From NCBI GenBank assembly GCA_022376925.1, contig JAIOJX010000025.1, forward strand, positions 138,219,301 to 138,283,300: DNA of 64,000 nucleotides, given 5' to 3'. This DNA comes from Tragulus kanchil. Its lineage: Eukaryota > Chordata > Mammalia > Artiodactyla > Tragulidae. How positions within the stretch are numbered: the stretch's first letter is position 1; each line of letters starts with the position of its first letter. Both the position numbers and the translations under genes were made by a program. The notes beneath the pieces were generated by a model. The model searched no databases and was not told where the DNA came from. It saw only the letters and a program-made list of their open reading frames with translations. Of this stretch, positions 33,324 to 45,503 are shown one piece after another.

Positions 33324-35572
33324 ATTGCCCCTTTGGCTAAACTGTTATTAGGATTTTCTGTTGTTGTTGTTACTAGTGTTTTAAGGAGAGAACACAGAAA
33401 AGGGTACCATTTGGTTCCTTTTTTGATAAACAGACCCCAAGTTTCTTTTTTTCTTGAGTTTTTCACTGTCTGGCTCTCATCTGGGCCACCAGGATAGACC
33501 TGGAGGGGGTGATTTGCTGAAGTACATGAGGAAAAGGTGTGTTTTACTTTGGTTGGCAGAGAGAATTTACCCTGGATGCAGTTAATGGAATGCATTCAAC
33601 CAAGAAGGTGAGCCAGCGGGGTGGCTGGGGGAACCTGGGAGAGACTGGGTTATATTAGCTACAGGGGAAGAATCCACAGATGGAACTCTCAGGCACAGCA
33701 GGTCCAGGGAATGGAGCGAAAAACATTGGGCAGGTGAAGTCAGGCTGTGCAGGAAACGAGGTCTGCAGACACTTGGCTGGTGGGAGAAGGCTTCTTTTAT
33801 GCGGAGTCCAGCATGTCTTGCCAGGGCAGGGGAAACCATTTAAAGGCACCATGCCGGCCCAGTCACCAGGCGCTGGAGGTTTTCCCAGAACAACTTCAGA
33901 GAGGCTAAATGGACTTTTCAGTGCACTGTGTGGATGAAGGTTCCATCGACTCTTAAAGGTCTATATGCAGAGATTCGTCCTTTCTGATTTCATTTGTGGA
34001 TGGGAGATTTAAGAAAAAGATTTTAATTACTTCATATTTGAATCATCCCACTGGATTTTCCCCTCTTTCAGAGGAGGAAGGGATAGACATGGCTTATTAG
34101 GTAGGTGCTTAAGAGATATATATATATATGTATATATGTATATATTTTGTGTGGTGTGTGTCTGATAATTGTTAGTTGTATCTGGGTTCAAACCAGACTT
34201 ATTTCCCATGCCCACTAATAACTTTTTCTTTTTTTTAATAATTATTTTTATTTTACTTTTACAGAGTTTTGTTGTTTACAGATATGTATAATCCCAGATT
34301 AGCCATATGTATATCTATATCCCTGGCCCCCTGCCTCCTCCACCCTGCTCCCAGTCCCCCTCCATCCCACCTCTCCAGGCTGTTGGACCACACCCCTGCA
34401 GGATCCCCTATTCCCACAGAGCAATGACAATAGCTATCTCTTTCACATTGCCCCTTTGGCTAAACTGTTATTAGGATTTTCTGTTGTTGTTGTTACTAGT
34501 GTTTTAAGGAGAGAACACAGAAAAGGGTACCATTTGGTTCCTTTTTTGATAAACAGACCCCAAGTTTCTTTTTTTCTTGAGTTTTTCACTGTCTGGCTCT
34601 CATCTGGGCCACCAGGATAGACCTGGAGGGGGTGATTTGCTGAAGTACATGAGGAAAAGGTGTGTTTTACTTTGGTTGGCAGAGAGAATTTACCCTGGAT
34701 GCAGTTAATGGAATGCATTCAACCAAGAAGGTGAGCCAGCGGGGTGGCTGGGGGAACCTGGGAGAGACTGGGTTATATTAGCTACAGGGGAAGAATCCAC
34801 AGATGGAACTCTCAGGCACAGCAGGTCCAGGGAATGGAGCGAAAAACATTGGGCAGGTGAAGTCAGGCTGTGCAGGAAACGAGGTCTGCAGACACTTGGC
34901 TGGTGGGAGAAGGCTTCTTTTATGGGGAGTCCAGCATGTCTTGCCAGGGCAGGGGAAACCATTTAAAGGCACCATGCCGGCCCAGTCACCAGGCGCTGGA
35001 GGTTTTCCCAGAACAACTTCAGAGAGGCTAAATGGACTTTTCAGTGCACTGTGTGGATGAAGGTTCCATCGACTCTTAAAGGTCTATATGCAGAGATTCG
35101 TCCTTTCTGATTTCATTTGTGGATGGGAGATTTAAGAAAAAGATTTTAATTACTTCATATTTGAATCATCCCACTGGATTTTCCCCTCTTTCAGAGGAGG
35201 AAGGGATAGACATGGCTTATTAGGTAGGTGCTTAAGAGATATATATATATATGTATATATGTATATATTTTGTGTGGTGTGTGTCTGATAATTGTTAGTT
35301 GTATCTGGGTTCAAACCAGACTTATTTCCCATGCCCACTAATAACTTTTTCTTTTTTTTAATAATTATTTTTATTTTACTTTTACAGAGTTTTGTTGTTT
35401 ACAGATATGTATAATCCCAGATTAGCCATATGTATATCTATATCCCTGGCCCCCTGCCTCCTCCACCCTGCTCCCAGTCCCCCTCCATCCCACCTCTCCA
35501 GGCTGTTGGACCACACCCCTGCAGGATCCCCTATTCCCACAGAGCAATGACAATAGCTATCTCTTTCACATA
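33324..35572 (+). repeat. Direct tandem duplication 12 (offset 1123)
   Basis: The upstream copy is 33324-34449 and the downstream copy 34447-35572, meeting on a shared att with no linker. The only substitution noted is c to g near 34924. The AT microsatellite inside has the same length in both (34116-34146 and 35239-35269). Confidence 0.95.
34116..34146. repeat. AT/GTAT microsatellite
   Basis: Alternating AT run with interspersed gtatatat units. An identical run is at 35239-35269 through duplication 12. Confidence 0.9.
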
Positions 35573-35750
35573 TGATAATATAGGTTTCCATGTTACTCCC
35601 TCTACGCCTCCCACCCCCTGTTCATTCCCTACAATGCCCATATGTTTGTTCTCTATGTCTGTTTTTCCATCTCTTCTCTCTGTGTGTTATCATTACCATT
35701 TTACTAGATTCCATATATGTGTAACTTTTTCTTTTACCTTCTTTCTCCTC
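35345..35750 (-). mobile_element. Probable LINE 3' end, reverse strand
   Basis: Begins with a T-rich tract (ataattatttttattttact), then gttgtttacagatatgtata, ggctgttggaccacacccct, gcaggatcccctattcccac and ttccctacaatgcccatatg. The layout resembles a reverse-strand LINE 3' untranslated region of L1 type, but I cannot fix the family. Its first part is also at 34222-34449. Confidence 0.45.
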
Positions 35751-35759
35751 TTTAAAAAA

Positions 35760-36368
35760 ATGAAAAAGGCTTAACTTTGTGCAGTAGCAGATTTTTCTTT
35801 TCCCCAGTGACAGAAGGCAAGACAGAAGTCAGTTTACCATTTGAACAGTTTAATTATTTGAATGATCAGAACGTGAACACAGGAAGAGTGGGATGAGAGA
35901 GGAGGGTATAGGAGTTAGGATAAGGAAAACCGTCACTCAGAAGCCCTGCTTTCTCATGGCTAATTTGCGTTATTAGCTGAGTGTTAATTTTACATTAACT
36001 TTTGGAATGATGTTGAAATGGTGGTAGAAACAGTGGGAGAAGTTATTTCAAAATGGGTAGCATTTGCTGCATATATGATCATGGGTTCTGGCCCATAAAA
36101 TACTATGCATTTTTTCAGAGATGGCTTAAACAATTCAAAGTTTGATTTCTAGAAATCATCATGCACTATTTGTGAGCAACCATGTACGCTGGATCAGATA
36201 TCAAATTGAACCAGATTTTCCCTCATCTTCAGGGCCTGTTGTGGCATGCCTCCAGAGATCAGATGTCACCTGTGCTTAAGAAGCCCTCTATACATTTTCA
36301 GTTTTTCACAGTGATGTCACAACACACACACATGTTACTGCATGGGTGATTACAGAAGTCTTGTTTGT
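35760..36368. other. No recognisable feature
   Basis: Single-copy DNA between duplications 12 and 13 with no named repeat or exon-like frame. Confidence 0.4.
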
Positions 36369-38595
36369 CAGATAGTCCCTGATTATAAACCAAAGAGTGG
36401 CTCCCGCTCCTATGGGATCTTCTCTGAGCTGGAGTGTGGCACATGCTGTGGCAGATAGTGGTAGCTTGCCAACTCATTAGTAAGGTCAGTTTTCTAGAAG
36501 ATATAGTTACAAAATAAAGGCCCCTCTCTCATCAGCAGATAGTTTCAGTGGCAAAGTCAAGGTGACAAGACTTAAAATATTTATTACCTTTAAAGGCATC
36601 CACCCTTTTGTGACTAGCAGCCAGGACACCAGGCCTTTATTAACAAAGATAAATGATATGCTTAGAACAGCAACATCCTTCTCTCTAAAAACAAAATTCT
36701 GAAAATGTTTCCTTTCTCAAGATACATTAGATGTGTACACTTGTTTTCTCTTCGCCAGTTATCTCGTTACCATAGATCAAACACCTGCATGATGCCTTCT
36801 GTTCAAATCCTTTCCTATCAACACCACTTTATGCTCAGTATGGTTTTGCTTAAGACCCATCTGGATGGTGTATGGAGAATGTATCACATATAGTTTTATT
36901 TTTAATGATCTGAGCACCTGTATGGCATGACTGCCAGAAATCAAAAGATCTCCTTGTGGTAGAACGCTCCGGTAAAAGGACTAATTAATTTCCTGACCAA
37001 AGCATTTTTTTATCAAAGCATTTTTTGTTTCTTGTCTCTGTTCATTCAACTATAGGAGGTACATATTTAATATTTAAGTTAATTAATATCTGTGGTTGAT
37101 AATGGTGACATCATGAAAGTTAAATAATGTATTAATTGAAGACATCAGTATAAAAGATGTAGCAAGACAAAAAGAGGCAAATTAACACTCCGAAGTCATA
37201 AAGGAAAAATATCATTGTAAGCTCAAGTGTTAAGGGAAGGCTTTGGGAGAACTGTGAGAATTTTAGTTCATTCATTCAATAAGTGGTACTGGGAAAACTT
37301 TGGTCACATGATACCAAGAGATGACTCATTGGAAAAGAGCCTGGTGTTGGAAAAAATAGAAGGCAAAAGGAGAAGGGGATGACAGAGGAAGAGATGGTTG
37401 GGTGGCATCACTGAGTCAATGGACATGAATTTGATCAGGCTCTGGGAAGGACAGGGAAGCCTGGCGTGCTGCACAGTGGTCTGAGCCGGGAATGGCTCCA
37501 GATAGTCCCTGATTATAAACCAAAGAGTGGCCTATGGGATCTTCTCTGAGCTGGAGTGTGGCACATGCTGGTGCAGATAGTGGTAGCTTGCCAACTCATT
37601 AGTAAGGTCAGTTTTCTAGAAGATATAGTTACAAAATAAAGGCCCCTCTCTCATCAGCAGATAGTTTCAGTGGCAAAGTCAAGGTGACAAGACTTAAAAT
37701 ATTTATTACCTTTAAAGGCATCCACCCTTTTGTGACTAGCAGCCAGGACACCAGGCCTTTATTAACAAAGATAAATGATATGCTTAGAACAGCAACATCC
37801 TTCTCTCTAAAAACAAAATTCTGAAAATGTTTCCTTTCTCAAGATACATTAGATGTGTACACTTGTTTTCTCTTCGCCAGTTATCTCGTTACCATAGATC
37901 AAACACCTGCATGATGCCTTCTGTTCAAATCCTTTCCTATCAACACCACTTTATGCTCAGTATGGTTTTGCTTAAGACCCATCTGGATGGTGTATGGAGA
38001 ATGTATCACATATAGTTTTATTTTTAATGATCTGAGCACCTGTATGGCATGACTGCCAGAAATCAAAAGATCTCCTTGTGGTAGAACGCTCCGGTAAAAG
38101 GACTAATTAATTTCCTGACCAAAGCATTTTTTTATCAAAGCATTTTTTGTTTCTTGTCTCTGTTCATTCAACTATAGGAGGTACATATTTAATATTTAAG
38201 TTAATTAATATCTGTGGTTGATAATGGTGACATCATGAAAGTTAAATAATGTATTAATTGAAGACATCAGTATAAAAGATGTAGCAAGACAAAAAGAGGC
38301 AAATTAACACTCCGAAGTCATAAAGGAAAAATATCATTGTAAGCTCAAGTGTTAAGGGAAGGCTTTGGGAGAACTGTGAGAATTTTAGTTCATTCATTCA
38401 ATAAGTGGTACTGGGAAAACTTTGGTCACATGATACCAAGAGATGACTCATTGGAAAAGAGCCTGGTGTTGGAAAAAATAGAAGGCAAAAGGAGAAGGGG
38501 ATGACAGAGGAAGAGATGGTTGGGTGGCATCACTGAGTCAATGGACATGAATTTGATCAGGCTCTGGGAAGGACAGGGAAGCCTGGCGTGCTGCA
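36369..38595 (+). repeat. Direct tandem duplication 13 (offset 1122-1130)
   Basis: The upstream copy is 36369-37473 and the downstream copy 37499-38595, with a linker of about 25 bases. Near its start the downstream copy lacks 8 bases (gtggctcccgctcctatggg versus gtggcctatggg) and has tgctggtgcag for tgctgtggcag; the remaining kilobase is nearly identical. The upstream copy breaks inside a BovB fragment. Confidence 0.95.
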
Positions 38596-38639
38596 GTCCA
38601 TGGGGTCACAAAGAGTCAGACATGACTGAGCAACTGAAA
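38422..38639 (+). mobile_element. BovB 3' fragment inserted in L1
   Basis: Marks are gatgactcattggaaaagag, gatggttgggtggcatcact, gtgctgcagtccatggggtc and cagacatgactgagcaactg. The 12-base repeat actgggaaaact at 38410-38421 and 38640-38651 is a perfect target-site duplication taken from the L1. The first 155 bases are also at about 37318-37473 through duplication 13. Confidence 0.9.
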
Positions 38640-38728
38640 ACTGGGAAAACTGAGCAGCTACGTGTAAAAAATAAAATTAAAATATTCTCTAATACCATAC
38701 ATAAAAATAAAGTCAAAATGAGTTAAAG

Positions 38729-39038
38729 GACTTCCCCTGGTGGTCCAGTGGGTAAGGACACCACCTTGCAGTGCAAGGGGCGCTGGTTCGATCCCTGGCC
38801 TGGGAAGATCCCACGTGCCGCGGAGCGGCTGGACTGATGTGTCCAATCACCCAGCCGGAGCTCTGGGGCACATGCGCCCAGAGCCAGTGCTCTGTGACAA
38901 CAGAGGCCGCTGCAATGGGAAGCCCACAGGGGCCAAAGAACAAAGACGGATGAAAATAGAGAAATGAAAGACCAATACAAGTGGCCCTCCCGCTCCCAAC
39001 CCGACCCCCGCCCAAAATAAATAAATCTTTAAAAAAAG
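38729..39038 (+). mobile_element. CHR-2-like SINE, long-tail form, inserted in L1
   Basis: The head is gacttcccctggtggtccag, with A and B boxes intact (ggttcgatccc), then cacgtgccgcgga and a tail with accaatacaagtggccct, a C-rich stretch and aaataaataaatc. The 13-base target-site duplication aaatgagttaaag is perfect at 38716-38728 and 39039-39051. The host L1 reads through once the element is removed. Confidence 0.95.
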
Positions 39039-39213
39039 AAATGAGTTAAAGACCTAAATGTAAATTGGATGCTATGCAACTCTAGATGAAAACAAGAGCA
39101 GGGCACACTTTGTCATGAATGCAGCGATGTTTTTTTTTTTGGAGTCGTCTCCCAAAGTAAAGGGAATGAGAGCAAAAATAAACAAATGGGACCTAATTAA
39201 ACTTAAAAGCTTT

Positions 39214-39480
39214 GGGCTTCCCTGGTGGTCCAGTGGTTAAAGAGTTCACCTTGCGGTACAAGGGGCACCAGTTTGATCCCTGGCCGGGGAAGATCCCTCG
39301 TGCCGTGGAGCAGCTGGACCGGTGTGTCCAATAATGAGCCAGCACTCTGGAGCACATTTGCTCAGAGCTGACGCTCTGTAGTGAGAGAGGCCACTGCAAT
39401 GGGAGGTCCACACATGCCAAAAAATAAAAGATGGATGAAAATAAGTATAAACAAAAGAGGCATGATGGGGAAAAGGAAAA
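39214..39480 (+). mobile_element. CHR-2-like SINE, variant-tail form, inserted in L1
   Basis: The head is gggcttccctggtggtccag and the B box gtttgatccct is slightly altered. The body is similar to the other copies, but the tail differs: after gatggatgaaaat it reads aagtataaacaaaagaggca and tgatggggaaaagg, with no aatagaagtggcc block. The 14-base target-site duplication aacttaaaagcttt is perfect at 39200-39213 and 39481-39494. Confidence 0.9.
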
Positions 39481-40074
39481 AACTTAAAAGCTTTTGTACA
39501 GCAAAGGAAACCATCAATAGGATAAAAAAAAAATCTACTGAAGGGGAGAAAATATTTGCAAATGGTATGACAGATAAGGAGTTAATATCCAATATAAATA
39601 GCTCATACAACTCACCGTCAAAAAAACCCAAATAACCTGATTGAAAATAATTGGCCAAAGACCTAAGTAGACATTTTTCCCAAAGAGGAAATGCAGATGG
39701 CCAACGGGCACATGAAAAGATGCTCAACATTGCTGATTATCAGGGAGATGTAGATCAAAACCATAATGAGATGTCACTTCACACCTGTCAGAATGGTTCT
39801 CTTCAAACAGAACACAAGTAACGAATGTTAAGAGTATGTGAAGAAAGGGAAACCGTCTACATTGTTGGTGGGAATGTAAATTGGTGCAGCCACTATAGAA
39901 AACACCAGGAAGTTTTCTCAAAAAACTAAAAATAGAATTACCATATGATCCAGCAATTCCACCCTGGGCATATGTCTGAAAGAAACAAAGACACTAATTT
40001 GAAAAGATGCATGCACCCAAATGTTCATAGCAGCAGTTTACAATGTTCAAGGTATAGAAACAACCTAAGTGTCC

Positions 40075-40201
40075 ATTACTGATGCAATGGACATGAACTT
40101 GGGGAAATTTTGGGATATAGTGAGGGACAGGGGGGCCTGGCGTGCTGCAGTCTATGGCGTCGCAAAGAGTTGGACACAACTGGGCGACCTGAACAACAGC
40201 A
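40075..40201 (+). mobile_element. BovB/Bov-A 3' fragment inserted in L1
   Basis: Marks are caatggacatgaacttgggg, cctggcgtgctgcagtctat and agagttggacacaactgggc. The 8-base repeat aagtgtcc flanks it at 40067-40074 and 40202-40209, splitting an L1 sentence. Fourth insertion in the L1 at 38.4-40.6 kb. Confidence 0.8.
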
Positions 40202-40636
40202 AAGTGTCCGTCAACAGATGAGTGAATAAAGGTGTGACATACACACAGACACACACAATGAAATAGTACTGAGCCACAAAAATAAGAACAAATCTGACTA
40301 TTTGTAATAACATGGATGGACTTGGAGGGCATTATGCCAAGTGAAGAGAGTCAGACGGAGGAAGACAAATACTATATGGCAGCACTTATACGTGGAATCT
40401 AAAAAGTGCCAGTGAATATAACCAAAAAGTGAACTGACAGATATAGAGAACACACAAGTGGGTTCAGGTTGAGGGGGTCACGTAGGGGTTGGGGTGGGAG
40501 ACACACACTGTTGGGTCTATCATAGACTTAAGGGTGTATTATGCAACATGGGGAATATACCAATATTTTGTAATAACTGTTAATGAAGAGTAATCTTTAA
40601 AAATTGTTAGAAATATTTTTTAAAATTTAAAAAAAG

Positions 40637-40944
40637 GGCTTCCCCTGGTGGTCCAGTGGGTAAGGACACCGCCTTGCAGTGCAAGGGGCGCCAGTTCGAT
40701 CCCTGGCCTGGGAAGATCCCACGTGCCGCGGAGCAGCTGGACTGATGTGTCCAATTACCGAGCTGGAGCTCTGGAGCGCATGTGCCCAGAGCCGGCACTC
40801 TGCAACGACAGACGCCACCGCGATGGGAAGCCCACAGGAGCCAAAGAACAAAGACGGACAAACATAGAGAAATGAAAGACCAATAGAAGTGGCCCGCCTG
40901 CTCCCTTCCCTCCCCAACCCGACCCCTGCCCCCCCCCCAAAAAA
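40637..40944 (+). mobile_element. CHR-2-like SINE, long-tail form
   Basis: Full-length element: gggcttcccctggtggtcca, B box agttcgatccc, cacgtgccgcgga, accaatagaagtggcccgcc and a C-rich tail. The 14-base target-site duplication aaatttaaaaaaag is perfect at 40623-40636 and 40945-40958. Its 3' two-thirds are repeated at 41870-42084 through duplication 14. Confidence 0.95.
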
Positions 40945-41367
40945 AAATTTAAAAAAAGTTTTATTGAGATCTTACTAAGTTCATGAAACCTCTCTAGGTA
41001 TGAGGCATACCGAAGTGGATGAGATTTACTATTTTCTGCTCTTAAAATGTTTAAGCTCTGGTGGAAGAACACGACAAAAATATCTATTTAACAAGAAATA
41101 TTTGATAATGCATTTGCAGAACTTTAAGGTGGTATGATAGAACGTCTTGGGAGATTGCTTTAGATTGTCGTCCTCAGAAGCTGCTTTGAAGTGGGGGTTG
41201 TAGCTGAGACCTGAAGAGTAAGAAGGAAGCAGTCAGGTGACTTCTGGGACCCCCAGGCATAGGGCCTGGCCCTCAGGCAGGAAGGAGATTGATCTGTTTG
41301 AGGAACAAGACAATGAGATCAGAAGAGTTGGTTGGGATCCCAGATCATGTGGATCTATGAGGCTTTT

Positions 41368-41690
41368 TTTTTTTTAAAGATTTATTTATTTATTTTTGGG
41401 GGGGGTGGGCTGGGCAGGGAGGGGAGCAGGCGGGCTACTTCTATTGGTCTTTCATTTGTCTATTTTCATCCATCTTTGTTCCTTGGCCCGTGTGGGCCTC
41501 CCATCGCAATGGCCTCTATTGTCGCAGAGCACCGGCTCTGGGCTCATGCGCTCCAGAGCTTCGGCTCGGTAACTGGACACATCAGTCCAGCCGCTCCGCG
41601 GCACATGGGATTTTCCCAGGCCAGGGATAGAACCGGCACCCCTTGCACTGCAAGGCGGTGTCCTTACCCACTGGACCACCAGGGAAGCCC
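41368..41690 (-). mobile_element. CHR-2-like SINE, long-tail form
   Basis: Reverse-strand element ending at the head ggaccaccagggaagccc. The reverse B box ggatagaacc carries a change. Its body has cgctccgcggcacatgggat, and its tail cttctattggtctttcattt followed by the tttatttatt tract. The 14-base target-site duplication tctatgaggctttt is perfect at 41354-41367 and 41691-41704. Copied to 42508-42826. Confidence 0.95.
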
Positions 41691-41869
41691 TCTATGAGGC
41701 TTTTAATACATTTGGATTAGATGCTAATTGCAGTGGTAAAACCTAGACAGCATATTAAAAATCAGTCAATCTAAAGGAAATCAACCCTGAATATTCATTG
41801 GAAGGACTGATGCGAAGCTACAGTACCTTGGCTACCTGAGTCCAAGAGACAACTCAACCTATGGCTGAA

Positions 41870-42084
41870 GGAGCAGCTGGACTGATGTGTCCAATTACCG
41901 AGCTGGAGCTCTGGAGCGCATGTGCCCAGAGCCGGCACTCTGCAACGACAGACGCCACCGCGATGGGAAGCCCACAGGAGCCAAAGAACAAAGACGGACA
42001 AACATAGAGAAATGAAAGACCAATAGAAGTGGCCCGCCTGCTCCCTTCCCTCCCCAACCCGACCCCTGCCCCCCCCCCAAAAAA
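41870..42084 (+). mobile_element. CHR-2-like SINE 3' part (duplicate copy)
   Basis: Positional duplicate of 40730-40944. It lacks the tRNA-derived head because the duplication breakpoint falls inside the SINE, not because of 5' truncation during insertion. Confidence 0.85.
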
Positions 42085-42507
42085 AAATTTAAAAAAAGTT
42101 TTATTGAGATCTTACTAAGTTCATGAAACCTCTCTAGGTATGAGGCATACCGAAGTGGATGAGATTTACTATTTTCTGCTCTTAAAATGTTTAAGCTCTG
42201 GTGGAAGAACACGACAAAAATATCTATTTAACAAGAAATATTTGATAATGCATTTGCAGAACTTTAAGGTGGTATGATAGAACGTCTTGGGAGATTGCTT
42301 TAGATTGTCGTCCTCAGAAGCTGCTTTGAAGTGGGGGTTGTAGCTGAGACCTGAAGAGTAAGAAGGAAGCAGTCAGGTGACTTCTGGGACCCCCAGGCAT
42401 AGGGCCTGGCCCTCAGGCAGGAAGGAGATTGATCTGTTTGAGGAACAAGACAATGAGATCAGAAGAGTTGGTTGGGATCCCAGATCATGTGGATCTATGA
42501 GGCTTTT

Positions 42508-42826
42508 TTTTTTTTAAAGATTTATTTATTTATTTATTGGGTGGGCTGGGCAGGGAGGGGAGCAGGCGGGCTACTTCTATTGGTCTTTCATTTGTCTATT
42601 TTCATCCATCTTTGTTCCTTGGCCCGTGTGGGCCTCCCATCGCAATGGCCTCTATTGTCGCAGAGCACCGGCTCTGGGCTCATGCGCTCCAGAGCTTCGG
42701 CTCGGTAACTGGACACATCAGTCCAGCCGCTCCGCGGCACATGGGATTTTCCCAGGCCAGGGATAGAACCGGCACCCCTTGCACTGCAAGGCGGTGTCCT
42801 TACCCACTGGACCACCAGGGAAGCCC
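42508..42826 (-). mobile_element. CHR-2-like SINE (duplicate copy)
   Basis: Copy of 41368-41690 shifted by 1136-1140 bases. It differs only in the simple tail tract (tttattgggtggg here). Confidence 0.85.
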
Positions 42827-42916
42827 TCTATGAGGCTTTTAATACATTTGGATTAGATGCTAATTGCAGTGGTAAAACCTAGACAGCATATTAAAAATCA
42901 GTCAATCTAAAGGAAA

Positions 42917-43201
42917 TCAACCCTGAATATTCATTGGAAGGACTGATGCGGAAGCTACAGTACCTTGGCTACCTGAGTCCAAGAGACAACTCATTGGAAA
43001 AAACCCTGATGCTGGGAAGACTAGAAGGCAGAAGGAGAAGGGGATGACAGAGGGTGAGATGGTTGGATGGCATCACTGAATCAGTGGACGTGAGTTTGAG
43101 CAAACTGAGATGATGAGATGGTGAAGGACAGGAAAGGCTAGCAAGCTGCAGTCCGTGGGGTCATGAAGAGTCAGACACGACTCAGAGACTGAACTGAACT
43201 G
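42917..43201 (+). mobile_element. BovB LINE 3' end
   Basis: The longest BovB tail seen by itself here: gaatattcattggaaggact, agctacagtaccttggctac, gatgctgggaagactagaag, gagatggttggatggcatca, gcaagctgcagtccgtgggg and gactcagagactgaactgaa. 5'-truncated and non-coding. The first part is also at 41787-41856 via duplication 14. Confidence 0.85.
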
Positions 43202-45503
43202 CAATGGTGAACCAAGGGAGGCCGAGCGGGCCACAAGCTGGTTTCTGTTGTAGAATTTCATTGTGGACACTGTAAAGAATAGATTTGAGGAAGGCAAGAA
43301 CAGAAAGAGAGATCTTGAGTAAGGGACGACTCTAGAATCCTAGTGAGAGACTGGTGTCTTCTACTGGAGAATAGTGGGGGTTTGGAGCAAGGTGATAGGT
43401 TTGGGATGTGTTTGGGTATAGAGCCTACAGAATCTGCTAATGAATTTAAAATGGGATGTGAGGCACTACTGTATATAAAGTAGAACAAGGACCTACTGTA
43501 TAGCATAGGGAACTCTCCTTCATATTTTATAATAACCTATATGGGAAAAGACTCTGAAAAAATATTATATATGTGTGTGTATATATATACATATAGTGAA
43601 TCACTTTGCTATATATGTGAAACTAATACAACATTGTAAACCAACTGTATATCAACTTAAAAAATGAAATTAGGAAAATAGAAAATAGAAATCAAAGATG
43701 ACTTGACTTCAAGGATTCTGGCTGAAGCAACTGGATAAATGATGGTGAGCTGTGAAGAAAGGATGGAGTTTGGAGAAAAGGAGCCAAGAATTTCAAATAT
43801 GGAGATAGGAATAGATAGGGCTTATGGGGTATGCTGTTATGATTTGATAAAACCCAGAAGTTTTTCTCAGTGCTTCCAAGAACAGAGACAGCATATTCTA
43901 TTCAGTACATTTGGGGGAAAAATTATAAATGTATTGTTTTTTCCTACCTGATGGTCTGTCAACAGAAGTGGAACAGGACGTTTAGGGGAAAGAAGAAAGA
44001 ATAGAAAATAGTAGCAAGAGAAATAAGCAAGTCAGAGAAAGACAAAGAGATGGAAAGATACAGAAAGGAAAATTACAGACAGAAGAGACAGATGCTCAAA
44101 ATTAGAGACACAAAGGACGCACATTCCCACACAGATGCTGCATTCTCCTGCTTTCTACACTTAGAGCCAAAGACGGATACTGGAGACAGTTATAAGGAGG
44201 TCAAAACATTCCTTCTTTCTTGTAATTAACTGTGGAAGTGGTACCAAGTTACCGAACAAAGGCAGATGAGACCAGATCTTTTTCAGAAGTAGGAAATTGC
44301 CTTTCTTCCATTCTTTGTTATTAGAAAGTCTATTAAGGAATCTTTATTACAGAGTCCGTCAGAGACTGAACTGAACTGCAATGGTGAACCAAGGAGGCCG
44401 AGCGGGCCACAAGCTGGTTTCTGTTGTAGAATTTCATTGTGGACACTGTAAAGAATAGATTTGAGGAAGGCAAGAACAGAAGAGAGATCTTGAGTAAGGG
44501 ACGACTCTAGAATCCTAGTGAGAGACTGGTGTCTTCTACTGGAGAATAGTGGGGGTTTGGAGCAAGGTGATAGGTTTGGGATGTGTTTGGGTATAGAGCC
44601 TACAGAATCTGCTAATGAATTTAAAATGGGATGTGAGGCACTACTGTATATAAAGTAGAACAAGGACCTACTGTATAGCATAGGGAACTCTCCTTCATAT
44701 TTTATAATAACCTATATGGGAAAAGACTCTGAAAAAATATTATATATGTGTGTGTATATATATACATATAGTGAATCACTTTGCTATATATGTGAAACTA
44801 ATACAACATTGTAAACCAACTGTATATCAACTTAAAAAATGAAATTAGGAAAATAGAAAATAGAAATCAAAGATGACTTGACTTCAAGGATTCTGGCTGA
44901 AGCAACTGGATAAATGATGGTGAGCTGTGAAGAAAGGATGGAGTTTGGAGAAAAGGAGCCAAGAATTTCAAATATGGAGATAGGAATAGATAGGGCTTAT
45001 GGGGTATGCTGTTATGATTTGATAAAACCCAGAAGTTTTTCTCAGTGCTTCCAAGAACAGAGACAGCATATTCTATTCAGTACATTTGGGGGAAAAATTA
45101 TAAATGTATTGTTTTTTCCTACCTGATGGTCTGTCAACAGAAGTGGAACAGGACGTTTAGGGGAAAGAAGAAAGAATAGAAAATAGTAGCAAGAGAAATA
45201 AGCAAGTCAGAGAAAGACAAAGAGATGGAAAGATACAGAAAGGAAAATTACAGACAGAAGAGACAGATGCTCAAAATTAGAGACACAAAGGACGCACATT
45301 CCCACACAGATGCTGCATTCTCCTGCTTTCTACACTTAGAGCCAAAGACGGATACTGGAGACAGTTATAAGGAGGTCAAAACATTCCTTCTTTCTTGTAA
45401 TTAACTGTGGAAGTGGTACCAAGTTACCGAACAAAGGCAGATGAGACCAGATCTTTTTCAGAAGTAGGAAATTGCCTTTCTTCCATTCTTTGTTATTAGA
45501 AAG
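43182..45503 (+). repeat. Direct tandem duplication 15 (offset 1175-1177)
   Basis: The upstream copy is 43182-44328 and the downstream copy 44359-45503. It begins in the last bases of the BovB fragment. The downstream copy lacks single bases near 44392 (aaggaggcc for aagggaggcc) and near 44480 (gaacagaagag for gaacagaaagag). The linker at 44329-44358 does not match either flank. Confidence 0.95.
43455..43672 (+). mobile_element. L1 LINE 3' end fragment
   Basis: Marks are aggacctactgtatagcata, gggaactctccttcatattt, a tatatatgtgtgtgtatata tract, gtgaatcactttgctatata and acattgtaaaccaactgtat, an artiodactyl L1 3' untranslated region. Duplicated at about 44631-44847. Confidence 0.8.

Larger units (their letters stand above)
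38385..40625 (+). mobile_element. L1 LINE 3' part with four nested insertions
   Basis: Plus-strand L1 covering the end of ORF2 and the 3' region: ttcaataagtggtactggga, gagttaaagacctaaatgt (after removing the SINE), caaatgggacctaattaaac, tttgtacagcaaaggaaacc, gatgctcaacattgctgatt, ggtgggaatgtaaattggtg, aattaccatatgatccagca and ggacttggagggcattatgc. BovB at 38422, SINEs at 38729 and 39214, and BovB at 40075 interrupt it. With these removed the L1 order is continuous, but frames are broken; inactive. Confidence 0.85.
40730..42993 (+). repeat. Direct tandem duplication 14 (offset 1136-1140)
   Basis: The upstream copy is 40730-41856 and the downstream copy 41870-42993. It starts inside a CHR-2-like SINE and ends inside a BovB fragment. 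A tract of t and g at the SINE tail (41394-41406) is four bases longer in the upstream copy. The linker at 41857-41869 matches neither side. Confidence 0.95.

Noticed and set aside
41332..41697. 121-codon frame on the plus strand
   Set aside because: It is entirely the reverse reading of a CHR-2-like SINE. Similar frames at 7436, 8491, 11576, 38713 and 57878 are the same SINE read through.
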